A DNA stretch of 64,000 nucleotides from Algoriphagus sp. (GCF_013373065.1 NZ_JABXIN010000001.1:124001-188000), one strand, 5' to 3'. Shown: positions 36,817-45,723, counted from the first letter of the stretch. Notes: a model not told the origin generated them from the sequence alone. Translations and numbers: made by a program.

Positions 36817-39800
36817 TTAGAAGCTGACATTCAGACCCAAAGTGTAACCTCTAGTAACTGGGTAGTTACCAACATCAATACCGAACGTCAAATCTGCGTC
36901 TCCACCTACTGCAGGATCCAATCCTTCATATCCAGAAATTGTGAACAAGTTGTTTGCAGATGCAAAAACTCTCAATCTTTCAAGCTTCCACTTCTCCAAT
37001 AGATTCTGAGGAAGAGTATAACCCAAAGTCACGTTCTGTAATCTCAAGTAAGAACCATCCTCTACATAGTAGCTGTTTTCAACAGTTGAAGTAGAGAAGG
37101 TAGAAGAACGGTCAACGATAGGAATTGTCGCATTAGGATTCTGAGGAGACCAAGAGTCTTTCAAACGCTCAGAAATTGCAGCACCTTCGAAAGTAGAGAA
37201 GAAGTCAGTAAACCACTTAGACTGGTTCCATACTTCGTTACCAATAGAAGTGTACAAGTATGCAGAAAGATCAAATCCTTTGTAACCTACAGTGAAGTTT
37301 ACACCACCCGTGAAGTCAGGAATTGGGTTACCCAATACTTGTCTATCATCAGCAGTGATTACACCATCACCATCAGTATCTTCATACTTGAATCGACCTG
37401 GAGCTGCACCTACTTGCTCAGCATGTGAGTTCACATCTTCCTGGCTTTGGAACAAGCCCAAAACTTTATAACCGAAGAATGTAGAAAGTGGCTGCCCTAC
37501 AGAGTTTCTAATTGGACGGATACCACGATAAGCAGGGTTTACAGAAGTAATGATTTCCAAACCTGGAGCCAAAGCAACAATTTCGTTCTTCAAAGTAGAA
37601 CCGGTAACGGTCAATTCATAAGTCAAAGAAGAAGAAAGGTTACCTCTAGTACTTACCAAAAGGTCCAAACCTCTATTCAACATTTCTCCAATATTTACTG
37701 CTGGTGGAGCAGCGTTGCTACCAGCTGTCAAAGGAATAGGAACAGTGAACAATAGGTCTTTGGTATCTTTTCTCCACCAGTCAAAGATCACGTCCAATCT
37801 TCCGTTAAAGAAGGTACCGTCAAAACCAACGTTTTGAGTTACAGCAGTTTCCCACTGAGCGTTAGGGTTACCAATTCGAGTTCTTCTGAAACCAATTTGA
37901 GCAGAAGAGTTTGATCCAGTAATATCGTAAGAAGAAGCTCCTACAGTACCACCAAACAAGGAATACTGGTTGTTAGGATCTACGTTATTGGAGTTACCCA
38001 TCTGTCCCCAACCACCTCGGATTTTCAAATCATCGATCCAAGTAGCGCTTGACAAGAAGTCTTCAGAAGAAATTCTCCAAGCAGCAGAGAATGCAGGGAA
38101 TACACCATATCGGTTATTAGCACCGAATCGAGAGGAACCGTCACGTCTTACTACCGCACTGAATAGATACTTATCATTGAAAGTATAATTCACACGACCG
38201 AAGTAAGAGTTGAAGTTAACTCCTTTAAACAAGTCTGAGTTTACTTGACGAGAAGATACTGGCAAGTTGGAAATGTTGATAAAGTCAGGGTCTTTAGAAA
38301 ATGGATTCTGACCAGAAGCAGAAATGTTTCTACCAGCACCTGTATTCAATGCTTCCTGACCTACAATCACGTCAAATGCATGCTTTCCGAAAGTTCTCTT
38401 CCAAGAAAGTGTATTGGTAAAGGTCCATCCAAAAACGAACCCAGCACCTTCGTTATAACCGAAAGCAGAGTTGTTTTCAGAGTTTTCATACTGCAATCTG
38501 GAATAACCCCAGAAGTAGTAATTATTGTACTGACCACCAATGGATGTTCTGAATCTCAAATCATCCAAGATGTCATATTCTGCATAAACGTTACCAAATA
38601 CATTGGCATTGAAGTTTCTGTTATCTCGCTGACCATCACGGTTTGCCACAGGGTTTCGAGGGTTGTTGAATCCACGAGCTGCTGTACCTGCATAACCTCC
38701 GAACTCATCATAAACTGGGATGATAGAAGGCATACGGAAAGCCTGAAGGATGTCGTTTTCATCATCGGAAACCCCTCGACCTCCGGTTCCACCTTGCTGA
38801 CCTAATACCTGACGGTAAGTAGCCTGGAAGTTTTCACCGATACGGAACCGCTTCGTTACATCAAATTCAGAGTTTGCTCTGAAAGAAAGTCTTCGGAAGT
38901 TGTTCACGATCATGATACCAGCTTGATCCTGATAACCTAAACCAATAAAGAATCGGCTCGTCTCAGAACCACCACTCAAACCAATGGAGTGTCTATTCAA
39001 AGGAGCATTTCTAGTAAGAGCCTCATACCAGTCAGTACCTTCTCCAGTAGCAGCTCTTACAAGCTGATGAACAGGTCCTTTGGTAGGATCTACGTTGTAA
39101 AGAGCTCTTTGTTCCTCAATTTCAGCAGCAGAAAGTGGACCAGGTACACCGGCAGCTCCACCTACGTTGATGTAGTAAGGCAATACTGGAGTAGAACCTG
39201 TTCCGAATTGAGGGTGGCCATAATTAGGAGCACGACCGTCAATTGCAGCTTGGTTAGTTTCAGCCAACCAAGTGTAGGTTGCAAAATCCTGCGGATTCAT
39301 CATGTCCAAACCTTTACCAGGAGTAGTCAAACCAAACATACCGTTGTAATCCACTCGAAGCTTTTGATTTCCTCTTCTACCTCTTTTGGTAGTGTAGATA
39401 ATTACACCGTTCGCTGCACGAGCACCATAGATAGAAGCTGCAGCAGCATCCTTCAATACAGTAGTAGACTCGATATCATCAGGGTTCAAGAAGTCAGTTG
39501 ATCCTACAGGCACACCGTCTACAACGTACAATGGTTCGTTACCGCCGAAGGCACCGAAACCACGAACACGAATAATAGAAGAAGTACCTGGCTGACCGTT
39601 AGTAATTACCGTAACACCAGAAACACGACCTTGAAGGGTCTGTTCTACGTTACCGGTAGGAATTACTGTCAAATCCTTAGGGTCTACCGTTGCAATCGCA
39701 CCAGTAGTCTCTCTTCGGCTATCAATAGTATAACCGGTTACTACCAATTCTGTCAAAGTTTGCTCATCTGGAGCCATCTTCACATCGATGACACTTCGAT

Positions 39801-40065
39801 TACCAACTACCTGCTCGATAGTGGCATAACCGATAAAAGAGAAAACCAGGACAGCTTGGTCATTAGGGACATTAAGGGAGAATTTTCCGTCAATGTCGGT
39901 AGCGGTTCCTGTAGTCGTTCCCTTCACTAGGACGGAAACACCCGGCAACCCTACATCAAACTCATCCAGCACTGTACCAGTTACTACCCGCTGCGCCATG
40001 GCTGCGGAACTGGCTAATACTAAGAGCATTAAAAGCGCACTTAGGCTTTTGTAAACATTTTTCAT
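36817..40065 (-). CDS. SusC/RagA family TonB-linked outer-membrane protein
   Basis: TonB-dependent importer of 1082 residues using the ATG at 40065 (MKNVYKSL, signal peptide ending AMAQ at 25). The frame is open further upstream to 40176, but that part overlaps the predicted promoter. Order: carboxypeptidase-like regulatory domain (about 28-100; GTVLDEFDVGLPGVSVLVKG), TonB box region LTELVVTGY, plug with DAAAASIYGARAANGVII, then a 22-strand-type barrel ending in GLNVSF. It forms a pair with SusD; both should import an oligomer too large for porins. A LacI-type operator lies 60 nt upstream. Confidence 0.96.
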   Translation of the reverse strand: MKNVYKSLSALLMLLVLASSAAMAQRVVTGTVLDEFDVGLPGVSVLVKGTTTGTATDIDGKFSLNVPNDQAVLVFSFIGYATIEQVVGNRSVIDVKMAPDEQTLTELVVTGYTIDSRRETTGAIATVDPKDLTVIPTGNVEQTLQGRVSGVTVITNGQPGTSSIIRVRGFGAFGGNEPLYVVDGVPVGSTDFLNPDDIESTTVLKDAAAASIYGARAANGVIIYTTKRGRRGNQKLRVDYNGMFGLTTPGKGLDMMNPQDFATYTWLAETNQAAIDGRAPNYGHPQFGTGSTPVLPYYINVGGAAGVPGPLSAAEIEEQRALYNVDPTKGPVHQLVRAATGEGTDWYEALTRNAPLNRHSIGLSGGSETSRFFIGLGYQDQAGIMIVNNFRRLSFRANSEFDVTKRFRIGENFQATYRQVLGQQGGTGGRGVSDDENDILQAFRMPSIIPVYDEFGGYAGTAARGFNNPRNPVANRDGQRDNRNFNANVFGNVYAEYDILDDLRFRTSIGGQYNNYYFWGYSRLQYENSENNSAFGYNEGAGFVFGWTFTNTLSWKRTFGKHAFDVIVGQEALNTGAGRNISASGQNPFSKDPDFINISNLPVSSRQVNSDLFKGVNFNSYFGRVNYTFNDKYLFSAVVRRDGSSRFGANNRYGVFPAFSAAWRISSEDFLSSATWIDDLKIRGGWGQMGNSNNVDPNNQYSLFGGTVGASSYDITGSNSSAQIGFRRTRIGNPNAQWETAVTQNVGFDGTFFNGRLDVIFDWWRKDTKDLLFTVPIPLTAGSNAAPPAVNIGEMLNRGLDLLVSTRGNLSSSLTYELTVTGSTLKNEIVALAPGLEIITSVNPAYRGIRPIRNSVGQPLSTFFGYKVLGLFQSQEDVNSHAEQVGAAPGRFKYEDTDGDGVITADDRQVLGNPIPDFTGGVNFTVGYKGFDLSAYLYTSIGNEVWNQSKWFTDFFSTFEGAAISERLKDSWSPQNPNATIPIVDRSSTFSTSTVENSYYVEDGSYLRLQNVTLGYTLPQNLLEKWKLERLRVFASANNLFTISGYEGLDPAVGGDADLTFGIDVGNYPVTRGYTLGLNVSF

Positions 40066-40124
40066 AAACATAGATAGATTGGGTAACAAGATTAATCTCA
40101 AATACTTGTCTGTTAATTGATTAT

Positions 40125-40136
40125 GCAATCGTTTGC
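40125..40136. promoter_or_regulatory. Putative LacI/GalR-type operator upstream of susC
   Basis: GCAATCGTTTGC (minus strand GCAAACGATTGC) contains AAACGATT, an exact fit to the LacI-family pattern AANCGNTT with flanking GC arms. It falls just downstream of the predicted susC transcription start, where a bound repressor would block transcription. A partly overlapping inverted repeat (TTGCGATTATT-5nt-AATAATTGCAA, one mismatch) spans 40133-40159. The regulator is not in this window. Confidence 0.5.
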
Positions 40137-40145
40137 GATTATTCT

Positions 40146-40178
40146 CAAAATAATTGCAATAGTTGAGGCCCTTCAAAA
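40146..40178 (-). promoter_or_regulatory. Predicted susCD promoter
   Basis: On the minus strand, TTTTG (40174-40178), a 20-nt gap and TTATTTTG (40146-40153), one mismatch from TAnnTTTG. Start expected near 40140, giving a leader of about 75 nt to the ATG at 40065. Confidence 0.45.
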
Positions 40179-40542
40179 TTTGGGATTTCTATTGCTATTA
40201 TACCATGGTACGAATACCTGCAAAAGGCTTTCGCCTAAAGGTTTGAGCGCATCAAAAGATGCATTGGGAGTTAACAGATGCTAAGTTTTATTGGTCATAG
40301 GCAGTTATTTTCTGAGGTTTATTGTACTTCTTAATCATCAATGTTAAAGAATCTAAAACAAAATTCAAATTTAAAAGCATAAATATTCTATGGATAGAAA
40401 TATTTTTTTCGAAACCTAATTTGCTGAATGATGAAAAAGCAACCTCAATTTCTCTGGAATCCAGGCAATTACTTACTCATTATTTGGAAATAGCCTTATT
40501 CTAATCTTAAAAATTGCTTCGAATTCTGTAAAAAAGGAAAAA
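40179..40542. other. Intergenic region with small hairpins
   Basis: About 360 nt with no credible gene. It contains the palindrome TACCATGGTA (40201-40210), and two short hairpins: AGGC-tttc-GCCT near 40225-40236 (GAAA loop and T4 on the minus strand) and GCATC-aaaa-GATGC near 40249-40262. On the minus strand these could weakly terminate the upstream 593-residue gene. The rest is plain AT-rich sequence. Confidence 0.4.
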
Positions 40543-42324
40543 TCAGTCTTTTCTTAAAACCTCAAAAAAATTTTCAGAATTTCTGATTTCTTCAAAGCTA
40601 GGATCAAATAACATCCATTTATATAGCTCTTCATTTGCCTCGATTGCTTTTTGAAGCTGAATAGTGGCAACTTCCAATTGACCTGAATTCACTGCTAGGA
40701 GGGCCAATCCATAATAACCATATCCGAATTCTCTACTTAGGAAAACCGACTCTTCAAATGCCAAGGAAGCTTTTGCATATTCATTAGCTAAAAAATGAGC
40801 CAAGCCTTTATTAAAATATAGGGTGGGGTCAGTATAGTCAAAATCAAATCGAAGAGTGGCAAGTTTATAATCACCCCGAAGAATATCCAAAGCTCCTCTC
40901 AATGCCTCATTTCTTTTTAAGAAGTCTGGATTTCGGGTTAATACCGAAGCATTGGATAAATATTTGTAGGCATCCCAATAGAATCCTCGAAGTGCCAAAA
41001 TCTGTCCAAGGTTATGAAGCGAATACGGATTTTCTTCTATTCGTAAGGCCTGTTGCAATAACCACTCCGCCTCTGCCCAAAGGTTTTCCTTTTCATCGGT
41101 ATCAAAGGTTCGCTGCGCCTGTTGCATCCGAACTACTGCCAAATTATTATAGGGCAAAGGAGACCGGAACAATTCTGTCATTTTACTATATAGCTGAGCT
41201 TTTTCTTCGAGTCGGGGAGTACTTTCAGCAGCCAAGGCCCAATCCGTAAAATCCAAAGAACTATTGGAAGAATTTCCCTGGAGTTCCTTTTGCAAGGTGT
41301 TCATTTTGACCAATCCGATGCCCAGGCCGGGCTTGGCGATCACCTCCACTTTGGCTGCTCTTAATTTTGGAAAAAGCTGTCGTGCCAATTGGTCGAACCC
41401 ACGTATTCCCCTCAACTTTTCTTTTTGAGTTAAAAAATTGTCTCCATTCATCAACACATCATAATATTGATCTTTGGCTGAAGTTGAAATTCCTCCGAAA
41501 TCACGAAGTAAAAGACGAAAATCAAACCAATCATTCCATCTTGAATTCACTTCGAGTAATGAGTCGCGGAGTAAAAATCCTTTTTCTTGAATTAATTTTT
41601 GAATGGCAAGGGCCCTATCCATCCCCAGTTTACTACTTTTCCCTTCTGCGCTTTCTGGAGATTGAATCCCTGTGATCTTTACGGATTTTACATCTGGATT
41701 CTCAGTGACGAATTCCCGGATTAACTCAAACTGCTTTTCATTTGCAGTCGTTGCACGGTAATTGGATGATCCAGGGTCAAATTGAAACAAAAATGTTTTC
41801 GATTGATCCGCTCCTTGATCTACAACACCAGCCGGAATAATCAAACCCACATCCGGAATGGGTTCATTGGGACTTGCTTTCCCCACCTTTACCAAAAAAG
41901 GAGTTAAAATAATTCCCCTGGCTATTATTCGTCTTTCAAATGGTTCGACAGTTTCTTTCTTCCCTTGAAAAAACCGAAGTTCAAGAAACCCTTCCTGCAT
42001 CCAGGATCGAAAAGGGAGATTAAACTCAGCAGCATAGGAATAATTGGATAAGTTTTTGGTCAATTCAAGCTCTCCTAAATCCATTTCCTGACTGGAGGAT
42101 TTAAACATCAAGGTTACTTTTGGATTTCGAGGCAAAACCATTGACTCAATTGGAATAGTGCCCTCGATGGAAAAGCGAATGGAATCTCTAAAATAGGCCA
42201 ACTTTTCAGGAGTTAGTTGGACATTTTCGATATAGCGAAATCCCTGAGCATTTGATACCCAGCTTCCTAAAAATAAAATAAAGAATAGGCTATTTTTAAG
42301 TATCGAAAACAATCGGGCAGGCAT
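40543..42324 (-). CDS. Exported TPR protein with OmpA-like segment
   Basis: A 593-residue protein with a signal peptide (ending SNAQ near residue 27). The N-terminal half is beta-rich; about residues 185-340 look like a degenerate OmpA-type domain (FQFDPGSSNYRAT, then GIQSPESAEGKSSKLGMDRALAIQKLI, matching the SPEG-x-NxxLSxxRA pattern). The C-terminal half (about 360-590) is TPR-like helices with ENPYSLHNLGQILALRGFYWDAYKYL and LYFNKGLAHFLANEYAKASLAFEES. Probably periplasmic and peptidoglycan- or surface-associated. Family name not recognised. Confidence 0.75.
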   Translation of the reverse strand: MPARLFSILKNSLFFILFLGSWVSNAQGFRYIENVQLTPEKLAYFRDSIRFSIEGTIPIESMVLPRNPKVTLMFKSSSQEMDLGELELTKNLSNYSYAAEFNLPFRSWMQEGFLELRFFQGKKETVEPFERRIIARGIILTPFLVKVGKASPNEPIPDVGLIIPAGVVDQGADQSKTFLFQFDPGSSNYRATTANEKQFELIREFVTENPDVKSVKITGIQSPESAEGKSSKLGMDRALAIQKLIQEKGFLLRDSLLEVNSRWNDWFDFRLLLRDFGGISTSAKDQYYDVLMNGDNFLTQKEKLRGIRGFDQLARQLFPKLRAAKVEVIAKPGLGIGLVKMNTLQKELQGNSSNSSLDFTDWALAAESTPRLEEKAQLYSKMTELFRSPLPYNNLAVVRMQQAQRTFDTDEKENLWAEAEWLLQQALRIEENPYSLHNLGQILALRGFYWDAYKYLSNASVLTRNPDFLKRNEALRGALDILRGDYKLATLRFDFDYTDPTLYFNKGLAHFLANEYAKASLAFEESVFLSREFGYGYYGLALLAVNSGQLEVATIQLQKAIEANEELYKWMLFDPSFEEIRNSENFFEVLRKD

Positions 42325-42354
42325 TTTGCTTTATAGTAACTGGAAGTTTTTTTA

Positions 42355-42362
42355 TAATTTTG
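42355..42362 (+). promoter_or_regulatory. Predicted -7 box of the PspC-like gene
   Basis: TAATTTTG is an exact -7 match; a TTA at 42331-42333 is the nearest -33 candidate (21-nt gap). It supports the ATG at 42383 over an earlier in-frame start at 42326. Confidence 0.45.
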
Positions 42363-42382
42363 TACAATTAATACCGAATATC

Positions 42383-42601
42383 ATGCAAAAACTGAAATTG
42401 TTTTTTGAAGAAAGAGCCTTCGGGGTTTGCTCCAGACTAGGGGAAAAATTCAATTTCCCCATCGATAGTATTCGATTGTTTTTCATTTATACCTCCTTCA
42501 TGACCTTGGGATCGCCAGTAATTCTTTACGTCTCCATGGCTATGATGATGAAAATTCGAAAGTACTTCAGAAAAATGAATAACCCTGTGCTTTTTGATTA
42601 A
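42383..42601 (+). CDS. Small PspC-like membrane protein
   Basis: A 72-residue protein. ERAFGVCSRLGEKFNFPIDSIRLFFIYTSF (about residues 9-38) follows the PspC pattern G(V/I)CxGLAxYFxxDxxxVRLxF, and a second hydrophobic segment (about 40-52) follows. PspC-domain proteins belong to membrane-stress systems. It lacks the rest of a Psp system nearby. The start is set by the promoter box; its 3' end overlaps the convergent glycosyltransferase gene by 4 nt. Confidence 0.7.
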   Translation: MQKLKLFFEERAFGVCSRLGEKFNFPIDSIRLFFIYTSFMTLGSPVILYVSMAMMMKIRKYFRKMNNPVLFD

Positions 42602-43593
42602 AGCTGGGAAAATTTCTTCCGGTTTCGGAAGAAAAAATCAATAAAAACATATCTCGAAGGTCCCAAAAAGGAGACCTTTTTTTTATGCTTTCCTGATTCG
42701 AATTGATCACGCAAAGCAAAAAAACCAGTGTAGCCTTTAAATACCGCACGGCCCAATTCACTTTTACCTTGCAAAAAATATCCTAATCCAGCAATAAGCT
42801 CCAAAATCCCTTTTTGAATAAAAAGCCAAGCGAAAGTCCATCCATTTACATTTTTATAAATCATTGAAAGACTATTTCGAATATTTAAGGTGAGTTTCCG
42901 GGGGCTTGACCGATCCAATGTTGCGCCTCCCAAATGGTAAACTTTGGTTTTCCCTGTGTAGCCCAGATCGAATCCAACTTGTTTTATCCTCAGGCAAAGA
43001 TCTATTTCTTCCATATGCGCAAAAAAGTGATCATCAAATCCACCCAAATCATGGAAAAGATCAGCGCTAACCGCAAAACAAGCACCCGAAGTCCAATCGA
43101 CCAGACAGTCGTCATCGTACTGCCCTTGGTCTTGCTCGAGTTGATTCCATATTCTCCCCCTACAATAAGGATAATATAAGGAGTCCAAAAAACCACCTCC
43201 TGCCCCTGCATAATCAAACTGGTCCCGTTCCACAGCCGATAAAATTTTAGGCTGAATGGCGGCTAGTCCAGAATTTGCCTCCAGGGAATTCACCAAAATC
43301 GTATCCCAATCAGGCGTGACTTCTACATCGGAGTTTAGCAAAATGTAATAGCGATAAGCTCCTTTCAGTTTCTCTAGTCCACGATTGTATCCTCCCGCAT
43401 AGCCAAAATTTTGGGATAGTTTTTCAACGAACACCTTAGGGAATTCTTGTTCAAGCACCGTACAAGATTGATCAGTGCTTGCATTATCAATTACCCAAAT
43501 GTCATAGTGAGAGCATTTGACAACACTCGGAAGGAAACGCCGAAGCATTTCTTCCCCATTATAATTCAATATGACAATGGCGCATGTCTTCAT
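42598..43593 (-). CDS. Family 2 glycosyltransferase
   Basis: A 331-residue GT-A fold glycosyltransferase with VILNYNGEEMLRRFLPSV at the start, DNASTDQS (about residues 37-44), the nucleotide-sugar LLNSDVEVTPDW (metal-binding NSD, about 88-99), and DWTSGACFAVSADLF with FFAHMEEIDLCLRIKQVG (catalytic E-E/D). This is the rhamnosyltransferase-like GT2 subgroup (WbbL-type). A possible membrane-associated segment sits near residues 245-270. It overlaps ybaB by 4 nt. Probably makes a surface or envelope glycan; acceptor unknown. Confidence 0.9.
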   Translation of the reverse strand: MKTCAIVILNYNGEEMLRRFLPSVVKCSHYDIWVIDNASTDQSCTVLEQEFPKVFVEKLSQNFGYAGGYNRGLEKLKGAYRYYILLNSDVEVTPDWDTILVNSLEANSGLAAIQPKILSAVERDQFDYAGAGGGFLDSLYYPYCRGRIWNQLEQDQGQYDDDCLVDWTSGACFAVSADLFHDLGGFDDHFFAHMEEIDLCLRIKQVGFDLGYTGKTKVYHLGGATLDRSSPRKLTLNIRNSLSMIYKNVNGWTFAWLFIQKGILELIAGLGYFLQGKSELGRAVFKGYTGFFALRDQFESGKHKKKVSFLGPSRYVFIDFFFRNRKKFSQL

Positions 43594-43925
43594 CCAAACA
43601 TCCCTCCCAAGTCCATTCCTGGAATATTTGGGATCATTCCTTCGGTAGCAGCCTTCATTTCAGCCTTGATTTTTGAATCGATTTGTTCCATGGCTATGTT
43701 TGTTGCTGCTACGATCAAGTCACTGAGCATTTCCTTATCCTGAGGAGTTAGAAGCGATTCATCCATTTCGATTTTAAGCACTTTTCGTTCGCCATTCACC
43801 ATTACCTTGACTAAACCCGCACCGGATTCGCCTTCCGCAGTTAAATGAACAAGTTTTGACTGGGCTTCTTTGATTTTAGCCTGTGCCTCCTTCACCTTGT
43901 TCATCATGTTCATAAAATCAAACAT
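43590..43925 (-). CDS. YbaB/EbfC family nucleoid-associated protein
   Basis: A 111-residue small DNA-binding protein with the YbaB features: coiled N-terminus MMNKVKEAQAKIKEAQSKL, the beta segment GLVKVMVNGERKVLKIEMDESLL (about residues 38-60), and the helical dimerisation part ending MIPNIPGMDLGGMFG. It is first in an operon with the GT2 gene (4-nt overlap), an unusual neighbour; the common partner recR or dnaX is not here. Confidence 0.92.
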   Translation of the reverse strand: MFDFMNMMNKVKEAQAKIKEAQSKLVHLTAEGESGAGLVKVMVNGERKVLKIEMDESLLTPQDKEMLSDLIVAATNIAMEQIDSKIKAEMKAATEGMIPNIPGMDLGGMFG

Positions 43926-44069
43926 ATCTATTGTTTTTTAGCTTTCTGTTTTTTCTATTATTTCCAAATATTATTTTGTATAAATAAACTTATGCAAATC
44001 ATAAGTATATTTTTTGTAACATTTCCCCAACAAAATCGGTCTATTATTACAACAATCAATCAAGAAATT

Positions 44070-44354
44070 ATGAATAATGTAATAGAACGAATCGACAAAG
44101 AAGAGGTTAGCAACATTCCTTTCAGCAAAAAAGATGTTTTAACCCATCCGGATGATATCAAAACTCGTCTTGACAATCTCCACCGTTCACAAACTCTTGG
44201 AAACCTACTCCAAACCAAGGTAAAGATCACCTTCCTCTCCACTGACGGTAAAATTTACGAAGTACATACAACGGTATGGGCTGTCGGAGCTGAATTTGTA
44301 GTCTTAAAAGGAGGAATCACCATTCCCATTCGATCTATTTCCCGAGTAGAATAA
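44070..44354 (+). CDS. Small protein of unknown function
   Basis: A 94-residue soluble protein. I chose the ATG at 44070 (MNNVIERIDKEE), because the 26 upstream residues in frame are AT-rich and unlike a protein. The C-terminal half has a small beta-barrel-like rhythm (KVKITFLSTDGKIYEVHTTVWAVGAEFVVLKGG), which may be SH3- or OB-like. Family not recognised. Convergent with hisS with 4 nt between stops. Confidence 0.7.
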   Translation: MNNVIERIDKEEVSNIPFSKKDVLTHPDDIKTRLDNLHRSQTLGNLLQTKVKITFLSTDGKIYEVHTTVWAVGAEFVVLKGGITIPIRSISRVE

Positions 44355-44358
44355 GTCT

Positions 44359-45723
44359 TCAAGAAAGCTTTTTGATCAATTCTTTCAAGCTAATCTGAGA
44401 TTGCTCTCCACTCGCCAAATCCTTTAAGGCGATGGTTTGAGTTTCTATTTCCGAGTCACCGCAAATACCTACATACGGAATTCCTTTTTTGCTAGCGTAA
44501 TCGAGTTGCTTTTTCATTTTGACCAAATCGGGATAAAGTTCGGCTCGGATTCCAGCTGTTCGGGCAGCACTTAGAATACCAGCTGCATATTGAAAACCCT
44601 TTTCGTCAAAATGAGCCAACAACAATTGCGGTGCGGAAAGATCTGACTCGGAGAAAAGCCCCAATTCTTCCATCACATCATAAATCCGATCGACTCCAAA
44701 TGAAAATCCTACTCCTGACACCCCTGGCATTCCAAAAACACCCGTTAAATCATCATATCTTCCTCCTCCACTGACGGAGCCAATTTTGACACCATGCGCC
44801 TTAACCTCAAAGATTGCTCCTGTGTAATACGAAAGTCCACGCGCTAATAGGAAGTCAAAAGCCACATGATCCATACTTCCTCCGAGGCTAGCCAAAATCC
44901 GCGAAGTTTCTTCAAGTTCCTCCAAGCCTTTTAATCCAATTGGGCTTTCTTCTAGAAATCCTCTCAAAAACTGGATTCCTTCTTGGAAATTCCCAGGCTG
45001 AGCCTCAAAGAGTGGCTGCAATTTGGAAATGGATTCATCCCCAAATCCTCGCTGCTTTAGTTCTTCTTCGACTTTTTCTTTTCCGATTTTATCCAGTTTA
45101 TCAATCGCTACACATAGCGGGCCTTCTTTTCCGGCTTCACCAATCGCTTCTGAGATTCCCGTCAAAACCTTACGATTGTTGACTTTGATGCTATAATCTT
45201 GAATCCCCAATTTGCCAAAGACCTGGTGAATCATCAGAATGATTTCTGCCTCACATAGCAAACTATCCGTTCCAACCACGTCGGCATCACATTGGTAAAA
45301 TTCCCGATAGCGACCTTTTTGAGGTCGATCTGCTCTCCAAACCGGTTGAATTTGAAATCGCTTAAATGGAAAAGTCAATTCATGGCGATTCATTACCACA
45401 TACCGAGCAAAAGGAACTGTCAAATCATAACGAAGGCCTTTTTCTGAAACTTTCGGAAGCATGGCAGCGGGACCATTTTCCAAGTCCTCGGGACTTACAT
45501 TTTTCAAAAAATCACCACTATTCAGAATCTTAAAGAGCAATTGATCTCCTTCATCCCCATACTTTCCGGTCAGGGTACTGAGGTTTTCCATCGCTGGAGT
45601 TTCCAACTGCTGATATCCAAAGAGTTGAAAGGTCTCTTTGATTGTATCCAAAATAAAATTCCTCCTAGCCATCTGGACTGGCCCAAAATCTCTGGTGCCT
45701 TTTGGCAAACTTGGTTTTTGCAT
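44359..45723 (-). CDS. hisS: Histidyl-tRNA synthetase
   Basis: Charges tRNA-His. From the ATG at 45723 (MQKPSLPKGTRDFGP) it is 454 residues. Class II motifs are seen: motif 1 region ETFQLFGYQQLETPAMEN, motif 2 FQIQPVWRADRPQKGRYREFYQCDAD, the His-binding LARGLSYYTGAIFE, and the C-terminal anticodon-binding domain (about 355-454). The alternative start at 45750 lies inside the predicted -7 box (TAAATTTG), so the shorter form is preferred. Confidence 0.96.
   Translation of the reverse strand: MQKPSLPKGTRDFGPVQMARRNFILDTIKETFQLFGYQQLETPAMENLSTLTGKYGDEGDQLLFKILNSGDFLKNVSPEDLENGPAAMLPKVSEKGLRYDLTVPFARYVVMNRHELTFPFKRFQIQPVWRADRPQKGRYREFYQCDADVVGTDSLLCEAEIILMIHQVFGKLGIQDYSIKVNNRKVLTGISEAIGEAGKEGPLCVAIDKLDKIGKEKVEEELKQRGFGDESISKLQPLFEAQPGNFQEGIQFLRGFLEESPIGLKGLEELEETSRILASLGGSMDHVAFDFLLARGLSYYTGAIFEVKAHGVKIGSVSGGGRYDDLTGVFGMPGVSGVGFSFGVDRIYDVMEELGLFSESDLSAPQLLLAHFDEKGFQYAAGILSAARTAGIRAELYPDLVKMKKQLDYASKKGIPYVGICGDSEIETQTIALKDLASGEQSQISLKELIKKLS

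Noticed and set aside
38245..38805. 186-codon plus-strand frame inside susC
   Set aside because: Antisense to the conserved SusC barrel; its Ser/Thr/Val-rich composition is the usual shadow of that codon usage. The same applies to the frame at 38989-39501.
40322..40504. 60-codon plus-strand frame in the susC upstream gap
   Set aside because: Composition follows the local AT richness (Ile, Lys, Phe, Asn), no promoter box or family pattern; treated as chance.
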